Positions 25,221 through 34,200 of a DNA stretch of 64,000 bases are shown here, in pieces; the stretch's first letter is position 1, and each line of letters begins with the position of its first letter. The stretch lies in contig NZ_FNFU01000001.1 in NCBI RefSeq assembly GCF_900101115.1, forward strand, positions 248,001-312,000. The letters run 5' to 3'. The notes beneath the pieces were generated by a model, which saw only the letters and a program-made list of their open reading frames with translations, ran no database searches and had not been told where the DNA came from. The stretch is from Cryobacterium psychrotolerans. Its GTDB lineage: Bacteria; Actinomycetota; Actinomycetes; Actinomycetales; Microbacteriaceae. Both the position numbers and the translations under genes were made by a program.

Positions 25221-26198
25221 GTGCCCGGAATCACAGCCAAAGGCGAGAAGAAACTGGTCCTGGTTTCGGGGCGCGCGCACCCTCAACTCGCGCTTGACAT
25301 CGCCAAAGAGCTGGGTTCGGAGCTCGTGCACACGGATGCGCGCACCTTCGCCAACGGTGAGATCTACGCGCGGTTCGACGAGAGCGTTCGCGGAAGCGAC
25401 GCGTTCGTCATCCAGTCGCACACCGCGCCGATCAACGAATGGCTGATGGAACAGCTGATCATGGTCGACGCGCTCAAGCGGGCCTCGGCCAAGCGGATCA
25501 CCGTGGTCGCGCCGTTCTACCCTTACTCGCGCCAGGACAAGAAGGGTCGCGGCCGCGAGCCGATCTCGGCCCGCCTCGTCGCCGACCTGTTCAAGGTCGC
25601 CGGCGCCGACCGGATCATGTCGGTCGACCTGCACGCCGCGCAGATCCAGGGCTTCTTCGACGGCCCGGTCGACCACCTGTTCGCCATGCCGGTGCTGCTC
25701 GAACACTTCCGTGAGAAGCTCGACCCGTCCACGCTCACCGTCGTCTCGCCCGACATGGGCCGCGTGCGCGTGGCCGACATCTGGAGCGACAAGCTCGGTG
25801 CGCCGCTGGCCATCATTCACAAGCGCCGCGACCCGCTGGTGCCCAACCGCGTGTCCGTGCACGAAATCGTCGGCCAGGTCGAGGGGCGCGTCTGCCTGAT
25901 CGTCGACGACATGATCGACACCGGACGCACCATCGCGCAGGCCGCCGAGGCGCTGCGGGAAGCCGGAGCGATCGGCGTTGTCGTCGCCGCCACGCACGCG
26001 GTGTTCAGCCACCCGGCCATCGAGATGCTGCAGAACTCGGCGATCTCCGCGGTCGTCGTCACCGACACCCTGCCGGTTCCGGAAGACAAGCGCTTCCCGA
26101 CGCTGACGGTGCTGCCGATCGCACCGCTGCTGGCGCGCGCCATCCACGAGGTCTTCGACGAAGGCTCCGTCACCTCGCTCTTCGAGGGCGCGGCCTAA
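25221..26198 (+). CDS. prs: Ribose-phosphate pyrophosphokinase
   Basis: Makes PRPP from ribose-5-phosphate and ATP for purine, pyrimidine, His and Trp synthesis. The 325-residue protein has SGRAHPQLALDIAKELG, FPYSRQDKKGRGREPI-like YSRQDKKGRGREPISARLVAD, the HAAQIQGFFDGPVDHL loop and the PRPP-binding CLIVDDMIDTGRTIAQAA. Start is GTG at 25221, immediately behind the glmU TAA; CGGAGA supplies the ribosome-binding site. A family B palindrome lies behind it. Confidence 0.97.
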   Translation: MPGITAKGEKKLVLVSGRAHPQLALDIAKELGSELVHTDARTFANGEIYARFDESVRGSDAFVIQSHTAPINEWLMEQLIMVDALKRASAKRITVVAPFYPYSRQDKKGRGREPISARLVADLFKVAGADRIMSVDLHAAQIQGFFDGPVDHLFAMPVLLEHFREKLDPSTLTVVSPDMGRVRVADIWSDKLGAPLAIIHKRRDPLVPNRVSVHEIVGQVEGRVCLIVDDMIDTGRTIAQAAEALREAGAIGVVVAATHAVFSHPAIEMLQNSAISAVVVTDTLPVPEDKRFPTLTVLPIAPLLARAIHEVFDEGSVTSLFEGAA

Positions 26199-26214
26199 AC
26201 GCTCCCCGTCCTCC

Positions 26215-26277
26215 CGCCGAACTGTGAGTTCGGCACCTTCCCGAGCCCGACCAAGGTGCCAAACTCACAGTTCGGCG
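26215..26277. repeat. Intergenic palindrome, family B copy 2
   Basis: Arms 26215-26239 and 26253-26277 pair over 25 bp with one mismatch. It fills the convergent junction of prs and the small membrane protein gene. Confidence 0.9.
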
Positions 26278-26314
26278 AAGATTCGGGGCGGGCTCGGCGC
26301 GTGCCGGGGCGGGC

Positions 26315-26653
26315 CTAGGGGGCTGCCGGGATGAGGCCGAGCGGCTCCACGAAGGTCTCGCGTTCGTTCGCGTCGACGGCGTAGCACTGCCAGCCGAAAC
26401 CGCCGGCGCCGGCGAACTCGAAGCGGGCCACGGATGATTCGGCGAACGGGTGGTACCGGTCGACCGACGCCAGGCAGGCGTTGGTGGCCGTCGAGCCGGC
26501 GACCTGCAGCGTGGTGAGGATGCCGGGCACGACGAGAGACACGAGGCCCAGCACCACCACGATCCGCATCATCGTCAGGGTACGGCGGCTGCGCAGCGGG
26601 CGCGAGGCGTCGTGCGGCTCGTAGCCGGCGAGTTCGGGGATCTCATTGCTCAT
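26315..26653 (-). CDS. Small membrane protein with extracytoplasmic domain, unknown function
   Basis: A 112-residue protein. A cytoplasmic segment of about 25 residues (MSNEIPELAGYEPHDASRPL) is followed by one transmembrane helix (RIVVVLGLVSLVVPGILTTL). An external domain of about 65 residues then holds two cysteines, one in ATNACLASVDRYHPF and one in GWQCYAVD, that could form a disulfide. I do not recognise a family. The ATG at 26653 has GGAG nine bases upstream. The in-frame ATG at 26659 has it at only three. Divergent from the APC permease. Confidence 0.75.
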   Translation of the reverse strand: MSNEIPELAGYEPHDASRPLRSRRTLTMMRIVVVLGLVSLVVPGILTTLQVAGSTATNACLASVDRYHPFAESSVARFEFAGAGGFGWQCYAVDANERETFVEPLGLIPAAP

Positions 26654-26734
26654 GGTCATAGGCTCCGGTCCCAGTATCCCAGATGCCGGATGCCGCCTTG
26701 CTGTGTGCGTCGCCGGCAGCTCACCCGTGCTGGT

Positions 26735-26740
26735 TAGGGT
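26735..26740 (+). promoter_or_regulatory. -10 element (TAGGGT) of the APC permease, leaderless type
   Basis: Six bases (GGTGTC) before the ATG at 26747; no Shine-Dalgarno is present. Confidence 0.55.
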
Positions 26741-26746
26741 GGTGTC

Positions 26747-27982
26747 ATGACCACGCTGGAGCGCCACCTCGGGCTCGGGCGCGCGATCATCGTCGGCCTG
26801 GCCGCGATGATCGGCGCCGGCGTCTTCTACGTCTGGGCGCCGGCCGCGGCGGCCGCCGGAACGGGCCTCCTGATCGGGCTTGTCATCGCCGGGGTCATCG
26901 CCTCGCTCAACGCCCTCAGCTCCGCGCAGCTCGCGATGGCCTACCCGGTGTCGGGCGGCGCGTACGCCTTCGGCCGCGCCACCCTCGGCCCCTGGTGGGG
27001 GTTCGCGGCCGGCTGGCTTTTCCTCGCCGGCAAGACCGCCTCGGCCGGAGCGATCGCCCTCATCGCCGGCAGCTACCTCTGGCCCGAACAGTCCCGCACC
27101 GTCGCGGTGGCAGCGGTGGTCGTGCTCTGCGCCGTGAACATGGCGGGCATCCGGACCACGGCCGGAGTGAGCGCCGCGATCGTGTTCACCGTGCTCGGCG
27201 GCCTGCTCGTCGTCTTCGCGGCGATCGGCTTCGGCGGCAGCCTGTCCGGGGCGAGCCTGGACCTGTCGACGATGACGGATGCCGGCTGGTACGGCATCCT
27301 GCAATCGGCCGGCCTGCTCTTCTTCTGCTTCGCCGGGTACGCCCGGATGGCGACGCTCGGCGAAGAGGTGCGGGCCCCCCGGCACACCCTGCCGCGGGCG
27401 ATCATCACCGCGCTGGGCATCACGCTGGTGATCTACGCAGTCATCGGGGTGCTCTGCGTGACCATCCTCGGCCCGGCCGTCCTCGCGACGTCCGCCTCGC
27501 CGCTGGCGGACGTGCTCGGCGGCGACGAGCCCTGGACCGGCCTCGCCCGCGTGGTGGCCGCGATCGCCTGCCTCGGCTCTCTGGTCGGGATCCTCGCCGG
27601 TCTCAGCCGAACCGGGCTGGCGATGGCCAGGGAGCGCGACCTGCCCGGCCCGCTCAGCCGGATCTCCGAGCGCACGCACGCGCCCATTCTGGCCGAGGCA
27701 ACCTTCGGGCTGGCCGCGATCGCCGGCATCCTGCTGCTGGACCCGGCGCGACTGGTCGGCTTCTCGGCCTGCGCCGTGCTCGTCTACTACGCGATCGCGC
27801 ACCTGAGCGCGCTCCGGCAGCGCCCCGCGGACCGCTGGCTGCCCCGGGTGATCCAATACGCGGGGGTGGCCGGATGCCTGCTGCTCGCGGTCACGCTCCC
27901 GTGGCAGGGCGTGCTCGCCGCGGCCGCCTGGCTCGCCGTCGGCCTGTTCGCCCGAGCCGTCCGCCTCGCCCGCGCCCGCTGA
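26747..27982 (+). CDS. APC family amino-acid permease
   Basis: A 411-residue polytopic transporter. The helix 1 motif LGRAIIVGLAAMIGAGVFYVWA carries the GAGVF signature for the unwound substrate site. AYPVSGGAYAFGRATLGPWW and ETRAP-like GEEVRAPRHTLPRAIITALG are also typical. About eleven or twelve transmembrane segments are visible, fewer at the C-terminus than in the largest members. It probably exchanges or imports a neutral or cationic amino acid by proton coupling; substrate unknown. The 78-bp palindrome lies behind it. Confidence 0.88.
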   Translation: MTTLERHLGLGRAIIVGLAAMIGAGVFYVWAPAAAAAGTGLLIGLVIAGVIASLNALSSAQLAMAYPVSGGAYAFGRATLGPWWGFAAGWLFLAGKTASAGAIALIAGSYLWPEQSRTVAVAAVVVLCAVNMAGIRTTAGVSAAIVFTVLGGLLVVFAAIGFGGSLSGASLDLSTMTDAGWYGILQSAGLLFFCFAGYARMATLGEEVRAPRHTLPRAIITALGITLVIYAVIGVLCVTILGPAVLATSASPLADVLGGDEPWTGLARVVAAIACLGSLVGILAGLSRTGLAMARERDLPGPLSRISERTHAPILAEATFGLAAIAGILLLDPARLVGFSACAVLVYYAIAHLSALRQRPADRWLPRVIQYAGVAGCLLLAVTLPWQGVLAAAAWLAVGLFARAVRLARAR

Positions 27983-28014
27983 CCCGCCCCGCCGCCCGGT
28001 TCCGTCCGGTTCCG

Positions 28015-28092
28015 TCCGCCGAGCTTGCCACTTCCGGTCGAGTTTGCCTGGCGCGCCAGGCAAACTCGACCGGAAGTGGCAAGCTCGGCGGA
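28015..28092. repeat. Perfect 78-bp palindrome without spacer, family C copy 2
   Basis: Bases 28015-28053 are exactly the reverse complement of 28054-28092, with the centre ggcg|cgcc. It stands in the convergent junction of the APC permease (stop 27982) and gnd (stop 28113). Each arm contains the cores gccgagcttgcc and ttccggtcgagtttgcc. No loop is available, so as RNA it would fold with a forced small loop. As DNA it could form a cruciform. Confidence 0.97.
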
Positions 28093-28112
28093 AACGCGAG
28101 GGCGGGAGGCGC

Positions 28113-29564
28113 CTAGTGCGAGGAACCCGCCGACTCGACCTCGGAGCGGTCGCCCGACCACAGGGTGTGGAACGTGCCCGGCCGGTCGACGCGCTTGTAG
28201 GTGTGCGCGCCGAAGAAGTCCCGCTGGCCCTGCACGAGGGCGGCCGGCAGGCGCTCACTGGCGAGCGAGTCGAAGTAGCTCAACGCCGAGGCGAACCCGG
28301 GAACCGGGATGCCCGACAGCGCGGCGGTCGAGACGATCCGGCGCCAGGCGGCCTCACCGTCGGCGACGGCCTTGGCGAAGTACGGGTCGACGAGCAGCGT
28401 CGGGATCGACGGGTCGTTCGCGTAGGCATCCACGATGCGGTTGAGGAACTGGGCCCGAATGATGCAGCCGCCGCGCCAGATCGTGGCGATGGCGCCCTTA
28501 TCGACGTTCCAGCCGTACTTCTCGGCGCCGGCGATGATGGCGTCGAAGCCCTGGGCGTAGGCGACGACCTTGGAGGCGTAGAGCGCCTGGCGCACGTCGT
28601 CCTGGAAGGTGTGGCCGACGACGGCGATCTCCGGACGGGCGTCGACGATCGCGCGGAACGGGACCCGCTGCTCCGGGTGGCTCGACACGGCGCGGGCGAA
28701 GACCGCCTCGGCGATCCCGCCGACCGGCACGCCCAGGTCGAGCGCGTTCTGCACGGTCCAGACTCCGGTGCCCTTCGAGCCGGCCTCGTCGAGCACGATG
28801 TCGACGAACGGCTTGCCAGTCGCAGCATCGACCTGGCGGAGCACCTCGGCGGTGATCTCGATCAGGTAGCTCTCGAGGTCGCCCGAGTTCCACTCCGTGA
28901 ACACGTCGGCGATGGCGGCGGGGGAGTGCCCGCCCACCTTGCGGAGCAGGTCGTAGGCCTCGGCGATGAGCTGCATGTCGGCGTATTCGATGCCGTTGTG
29001 GATCATCTTGACGAAGTGGCCGGCGCCATCCGTGCCCACGTGGGTGACGCAGGGCACGCCGTCGACGACGGCGGCGATCGATTCGAGGATCGGGCCGAGG
29101 GTCTTGTACGCCTCCACCGATCCGCCGGGCATGATGCTCGGGCCCTTGAGGGCGCCCTCTTCGCCGCCGGAGATGCCGGCGCCGACGAAGTTCACGCCGG
29201 TCGCGCTGACGGCCTTCTCCCGGCGGATGGTGTCGTGGAAGTCGGCGTTGCCGCCGTCGACGATGATGTCGCCGGGCTCGAACAGGGCGGTCAGCGCTTC
29301 GATCACGGCATCCGTGCCCCGGCCGGCCTGGACCATGATGATCGCCGTGCGCGGCTTCTGCAGCGAGGCGACGAAGTCTTCAATCGTTTCGGATGCCACG
29401 AAGCCGGCCTCGGGGTGCTCCCCGGTCAGCAGGCGGGTGCGTTCGGGGGAGCGGTTGTACACCGCGACGGTGTTGCCCTCCCGGCTGGCGAGGTTGCGGG
29501 CGAGGTTCGAGCCCATCACCGCCAGTCCGACGACGCCGATGTTTGCGGTTGAAGTTTCAGACAT
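28113..29564 (-). CDS. gnd: 6-phosphogluconate dehydrogenase (decarboxylating)
   Basis: Oxidises 6-phosphogluconate to ribulose-5-phosphate with CO2 release in the pentose phosphate pathway. The 483-residue length is the long, homodimeric form. NADP-binding GVVGLAVMGSNLARNLA, VQAGRGTDAVIEAL, the substrate motif ISGGEEGALKGPSIMPGG, and KMIHNGIEYADMQLIAEAY with the catalytic Lys are present. AGGAG lies six bases before the ATG at 29564, so this gene has a normal leader. It is divergent from rplY with 274 bases between. Confidence 0.97.
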   Translation of the reverse strand: MSETSTANIGVVGLAVMGSNLARNLASREGNTVAVYNRSPERTRLLTGEHPEAGFVASETIEDFVASLQKPRTAIIMVQAGRGTDAVIEALTALFEPGDIIVDGGNADFHDTIRREKAVSATGVNFVGAGISGGEEGALKGPSIMPGGSVEAYKTLGPILESIAAVVDGVPCVTHVGTDGAGHFVKMIHNGIEYADMQLIAEAYDLLRKVGGHSPAAIADVFTEWNSGDLESYLIEITAEVLRQVDAATGKPFVDIVLDEAGSKGTGVWTVQNALDLGVPVGGIAEAVFARAVSSHPEQRVPFRAIVDARPEIAVVGHTFQDDVRQALYASKVVAYAQGFDAIIAGAEKYGWNVDKGAIATIWRGGCIIRAQFLNRIVDAYANDPSIPTLLVDPYFAKAVADGEAAWRRIVSTAALSGIPVPGFASALSYFDSLASERLPAALVQGQRDFFGAHTYKRVDRPGTFHTLWSGDRSEVESAGSSH

Positions 29565-29664
29565 GAGGTCTCCTGGGCTGGTGTGGGGGGACCCGTCAAG
29601 CCTACTGACTGCGCCGACGGCGTGACCCGTGATGACAAGGCGGCGCCCGGCCCCCGCACCCTGC

Positions 29665-29670
29665 TAGACT
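29665..29670 (+). promoter_or_regulatory. Probable -10 element (TAGACT) of rplY
   Basis: It implies a leader of about 160 bases before the rplY ATG, long for this genome. A small ORF with its own ribosome-binding site lies within it. Confidence 0.45.
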
Positions 29671-29700
29671 GGGCAGCTGAACTTCGGCGAGGGATTTCGC

Positions 29701-29733
29701 ATGTCCGGGCAACCGGGCGGGCGGCATCCGTAA
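29701..29733 (+). CDS. Possible 10-residue leader peptide upstream of rplY
   Basis: ATG at 29701 is preceded by GAGGGA with a six-base spacer. It encodes MSGQPGGRHP and ends with TAA. It lies in the long rplY leader. Very short, so chance is a real possibility. Confidence 0.25.
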   Translation: MSGQPGGRHP

Positions 29734-29838
29734 TCGACGCGGCGGACGAGACCTACGGCCTTTCCTCACGCGCTATGCGTTCGAGTTGAACCAGTACACA
29801 CACAATCTGGGCTGTAGAGGTCCGCAAGGAGTAACACC

Positions 29839-30504
29839 ATGGCGAAAGAATCCACCACCGACAACAAGGTCGTAGCCGAGCTGCGCGAAAGCTTCGGCAA
29901 GGGCGCTGCCCGCAAGCTGCGGGTTCTCGGCAAGATCCCCGCCGTCATCTACGGCCACGGCACCACCCCGGTGCACGTTTCCCTTCCCGCGCACCACATC
30001 GCGCTGATCCTGCGCCGCGCCAACGCCATCCTCGAGCTGGACATCAACGGCAAGAGCCAGCTGACCCTGGTCAAGGACGTGCAGAAGGACCCGGTACGCC
30101 AGATCATCGAGCACCTCGACCTGATCGTCGTCCGCAAGGGCGAGAAGGTCCAGGTTGACGTGCCCGTGCACCTCGACGGTGAGTCGTTCCCCGGCACCAT
30201 CGCCGACTTCGACACCCACTCCCTGCTGCTCGAGGTCGAAGCCACGCACATCCCGCAGAACGTCGTCGTCTCGATCGAGGGCCTCGAAGAGGGCGCGCAG
30301 ATCCACGCCAAGGACGTTGCACTGCCCAAGGGCGCGACGCTCATCTCCGACCCCGACATGCTCGTCGTGTACGTGCACACCCCGCGTGGCACCGACGAGG
30401 GCATCGAGGCAGCGGATGCCGCAGCCGCCGAAATCGCCGAGGAAGAGCACGAAGCCGCGGCCGCCGAGTCCGAGGCCGGCGAGTCCACCGAGTCCGCCGA
30501 ATAA
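29839..30504 (+). CDS. rplY: Large ribosomal subunit protein bL25 (CTC form)
   Basis: Binds 5S rRNA. The 221-residue protein is the long two-domain CTC type. The N-terminal L25 domain has LRESFGKGAARKLRVLGKIPAVIYGHG. The C-terminal TL5-like domain has VPVHLDGESFPGTIADFDTH and VEATHIPQNVVVSIEGLEEG. An acidic Ala/Glu-rich tail follows (AAAEIAEEEHEAAAAESEAG). AAGGAG with good spacing precedes the ATG. pth follows 35 bases downstream and is probably co-transcribed. Confidence 0.96.
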   Translation: MAKESTTDNKVVAELRESFGKGAARKLRVLGKIPAVIYGHGTTPVHVSLPAHHIALILRRANAILELDINGKSQLTLVKDVQKDPVRQIIEHLDLIVVRKGEKVQVDVPVHLDGESFPGTIADFDTHSLLLEVEATHIPQNVVVSIEGLEEGAQIHAKDVALPKGATLISDPDMLVVYVHTPRGTDEGIEAADAAAAEIAEEEHEAAAAESEAGESTESAE

Positions 30505-30539
30505 TTCTCGACTGGATTCGCCGAAGGCGGAGGACTTCC

Positions 30540-31121
30540 CTGGACGCGAATCTCTGGCTCGTAGTCGGGCTCGGTAACCCCGGGCCCGGCTACGCCGGCA
30601 ACAGGCACAACGTCGGCCAGATGGTTTTGGCCGAGCTCGCCAACCGCATGGCGGCGAACTTCAAGACCCACCGCACGAATTCGGCCGTCGCCGAAGGTCG
30701 CAGCTTCCCGGGCGGGCCGGGGCTCGTCCTGGCCAAGCCGAACACGTTCATGAACGTGTCCGGCGGGCCGGTCGCGGCGCTGCTGCGCTTCTACTCGCTC
30801 GAGCCGTCGCGGCTGATCGTCGTGCACGACGACCTCGACATCCCGTACGACACCGTCAAGCTCAAGCTCGGCGGCGGCCACGGCGGCCACAATGGCCTGC
30901 GCGACATCATCGCCGCCACCGGCACCAACGACTTCATCCGGGTGCGGGTCGGCATCGGGCGTCCCCCCGGCCGGCAGCCCTCGGCCGACTTCGTGCTCAA
31001 GGACTTCTCGTCCACCGAGCGGGCCGCGCTGCCCAACCTGTTGTCGGATGCCGCCGACGCGGTCGAACTCATCGCCTCCGACGGCCTCGTCGCCGCACAG
31101 CTCAAGTTCCACACCGCCTAA
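30540..31121 (+). CDS. pth: Peptidyl-tRNA hydrolase, probably with a CTG start codon
   Basis: Recycles peptidyl-tRNA from stalled ribosomes. NLWLVVGLGNPGPGYAGNRHNVGQMVL carries the N-terminal Asn and the catalytic His, and further motifs are LAKPNTFMNVSGGPVAALL and VVHDDLDIPYDTVKLKLGGGHGGHNGLRDI. The conserved protein must begin near base 30543, but no ATG, GTG or TTG is in frame there; the first ATG (30621) would delete the active site. CTG at 30540 is preceded by GGCGGAGGA six bases upstream, so CTG initiation is the best reading and gives 193 residues. Follows rplY. Confidence 0.9.
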   Translation: MDANLWLVVGLGNPGPGYAGNRHNVGQMVLAELANRMAANFKTHRTNSAVAEGRSFPGGPGLVLAKPNTFMNVSGGPVAALLRFYSLEPSRLIVVHDDLDIPYDTVKLKLGGGHGGHNGLRDIIAATGTNDFIRVRVGIGRPPGRQPSADFVLKDFSSTERAALPNLLSDAADAVELIASDGLVAAQLKFHTA

Positions 31122-31135
31122 AGGCGCCACCCCCT

Positions 31136-31200
31136 CCGCCGAACTGTGAGTTTGGCACCTTCGCCGGGCGCGGGAAGGTGCCAAACTCACAGTTCGGCGG
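31136..31200. repeat. Intergenic palindrome, family B copy 3 (perfect 27-bp arms)
   Basis: Arms 31136-31162 and 31174-31200 are perfect inverted copies with an 11-base loop. It starts 14 bases behind the pth stop and ends 38 bases before the mfd -10 hexamer, so it separates two transcription units that run the same way. Confidence 0.93.
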
Positions 31201-31238
31201 GCTGCGTCGGCGTTCGGCGGGCTCCCACGTGGCTCAGA

Positions 31239-31244
31239 TAGACT
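31239..31244 (+). promoter_or_regulatory. -10 element (TAGACT) of mfd, leaderless type
   Basis: Six bases (TGCCTC) before the GTG at 31251; no ribosome-binding site is visible. Confidence 0.6.
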
Positions 31245-31250
31245 TGCCTC

Positions 31251-34200
31251 GTGATCCTTTCGGGCTTAATCGCAGCGCTTTCGCGCGCCTCCACCTTCGA
31301 TAACGCCCTCGTTTACGCGAACCGGGACGCCGATTTCTCGCTCGCCGAGGGCCTCCGGGCGCCCCTGCTGGCCGGCCTGATGGACCGCCGCCCGGCCGAG
31401 GACCGTGCCCTGCTCGTGATCACGGCGACCGGCCGCGAATCGGAGGCGCTCCGCGAGAACCTCGCCTGCTTCGATTCCGAGGCCGAGATCATCGACTTCC
31501 CGGCCTGGGAAACGCTCCCGCACGAGCGGCTCAGCCCGAGCGCCGAAATCGTCGGCAGGCGCCTCTATGCCCTCCGCCGGATGCGCGACTGGGAAGAGGC
31601 CGACCCGTCCACACGCCGCCCGCTCATCGTCGTCGCCTCGGTGCGCGCGGCCCTGCAGCCCGTCTCCGACAACCTCACCGACTACGACCCGATCGAGCTC
31701 ACCGTGGGTGCGCGCGGCCACGACCTGGCGGCGATCGCCCTCGGTCTCGTCGACGTCGCCTACTCCCGGGTGGACATGGTCACCCGGCGCGGCGAGTTCG
31801 CCGTGCGCGGCGGCATCCTCGACGTCTTCCCGCCGATCGCGCCGCACCCGTACCGGATCGAGTTCTTTGGCGACGAGGTCGAGCAGATCCGGGCGTTCTC
31901 GGTTGCCGACCAGCGTTCCCTGCCCGAACCGGTCGCCTCGGTCAGCCTTCCGCCGAGCCGCGAAATGCTGCTCAGCCCCGCCGTGCGCCAGCGTGCCCGC
32001 GAAATGCAGCACGAGTTCCCGAGCCTGGCCGGCATGCTGGCGAAGATCGCCGAGGGCATCCCGGTCGACGGGATGGAAAGCCTCGCCCCGGCCCTCGTCG
32101 ACCGGCTCGTGCCGATGACGCACTACCTGCCCGGCGCCACCGCGATCGCCGTCATCTCGCCGGAGCGGGTCGCGTCGCGCGCCATCAGCCTGGGCGAAAC
32201 GAACCGCGAGTTCCTCTCCGCGGCCTGGAGCGCCGCCACCGCCGGCGCCGAGGCGCCGATCGACCTCGAGTCGGGCGAGTTCCTCACCCTCGGCGCCCTC
32301 CGCGACTCCGTCAAATTCAGCGCGCCCGGCGCCCCGGCATCCCGCCACGCGTGGTGGACGTTGAGTTCGTTCCAGGCCGCCCCCACCGATGAGGTCGTGC
32401 TCCCGGAGCACCGGGAGCTGGATGACCTGCTCACGGTGCGCCTCGATGCCCAGGCCGTGCCGAGCTTCCAGGGCAACGTCGATGGCGCCGTGGGCCACCT
32501 CGCCGAGCGGCTGAAGGACGGCTGGACCGTGGCCGTCGTCGCCCAGGGCGCCGGGCTGGTCGAACGCGCCGCCGACGTGCTGGCCGAACACGAGCTCCCC
32601 GCCCGGATCGTCACCGAGTTCCCGGCGAACCCCGAGCCCGGCATCGCCTACCTGCTCAAGGCATCCGTCGACCACGGTTTCGAGCTCCCCGAAACGAAGC
32701 TCACCCTGGTCAGCGAGTCGGAGTTCTACGGCCGCACGGTCGGCTACGACGCCCGACAGGTCAAGAAGCTCGCCAGCCGCCGGAAGAACGTCGTCGATCC
32801 GCTGCAGCTGAAGACCGGCGACCACGTCGTGCACCAGACGCACGGCATCGGCCGGTTCCTCGAGCTCACCCAGCGCGAGGTGTCCAGCGGCGGCCGCAAC
32901 CCGGTGAAAACCAAGCGCGAGTACCTCGTGCTCGAATACGCCCCGTCCAAGCGCGGGCACCCCGGAGACAAGCTGTTCGTGCCCACCGACCAGCTCGACC
33001 TGGTCACCCGCTACGTCGGCGGAGAGGCCCCGGCGCTGAGCAAGATGGGCGGCAGCGACTGGTCGGCGGCCAAGACCAAGGCGCGCCGGGCCGTGCGCGA
33101 CATCGCCGTCGAACTCGTCAAGCTCTATTCGGCACGGATGGCCAGCAAGGGCCACGCCTTCGGGCCGGACACGCCCTGGCAGCGCGAACTCGAGGAGTCG
33201 TTCCCGTTCGCGGAGACGCCCGACCAGCTCACCACGATCGACGAGGTCAAGGCCGACATGGAGCGGCCGATCCCGATGGACCGGCTGCTCTCCGGCGACG
33301 TCGGCTTCGGCAAGACCGAGGTGGCCGTGCGGGCCGCGTTCAAGGCGATCCAGGACGGCAAACAGGTCGCGATGCTCGTGCCGACGACGTTGCTTGTGCG
33401 CCAGCACATGGAGACCTTCCAGGAACGATTCGCTGGTTTCCCGATCCACCTGCGCGCCCTCTCGAGGTTCCAGACCGAGAAGGAATCGAAGGAGACGATT
33501 GCCGGGATGCTGGACGGCACCGTCGACCTCGTGATCGGCACGCACCGGCTGCTGTCCGAGTCGATCGTCTTCAAGGACCTCGGTCTCGTGATCATCGACG
33601 AGGAGCAGCGCTTCGGGGTGGAGCACAAGGACGCCCTGAAAAAACTCAAGACGAACGTGGACATCCTTGCGATGAGCGCCACGCCGATCCCGCGCACGCT
33701 CGAGATGGCGGTCACCGGCATCCGGGAGATGTCGACCCTGGCCACCCCGCCCGAGGACCGGCACCCCATCCTCACCTTCGTCGGGCCGCACTCGGACCGC
33801 CAGGTCGCCGCGGCCATCCGCCGGGAGCTGCTGCGCGAGGGCCAGATCTTCGTCGTGCACAACCGGGTGTCGAGCATCAACCGGGTCGCCGCCCACCTGT
33901 CCGAACTCGTGCCGGAGGCGCGGATCGCCGTCGCCCACGGCCAGCTGCCGGAGGCCCAGCTCGAGCAGGTCGTCGTGGACTTCTGGGAGCGCAAGTTCGA
34001 CGTGCTCGTCTCGACCACGATCATCGAAACCGGCCTCGACATCGCCAACGCCAACACGATCATCATCGACCGCGCCGACAAGTTCGGCCTGAGCCAGCTG
34101 CACCAGCTGCGCGGACGGGTCGGCCGTGGGCGCGAGCGGGCCTACGCCTACTTCCTCTACGACGAGAACAAGCCGCTCACCGAGATCGCCCACGACCGGC

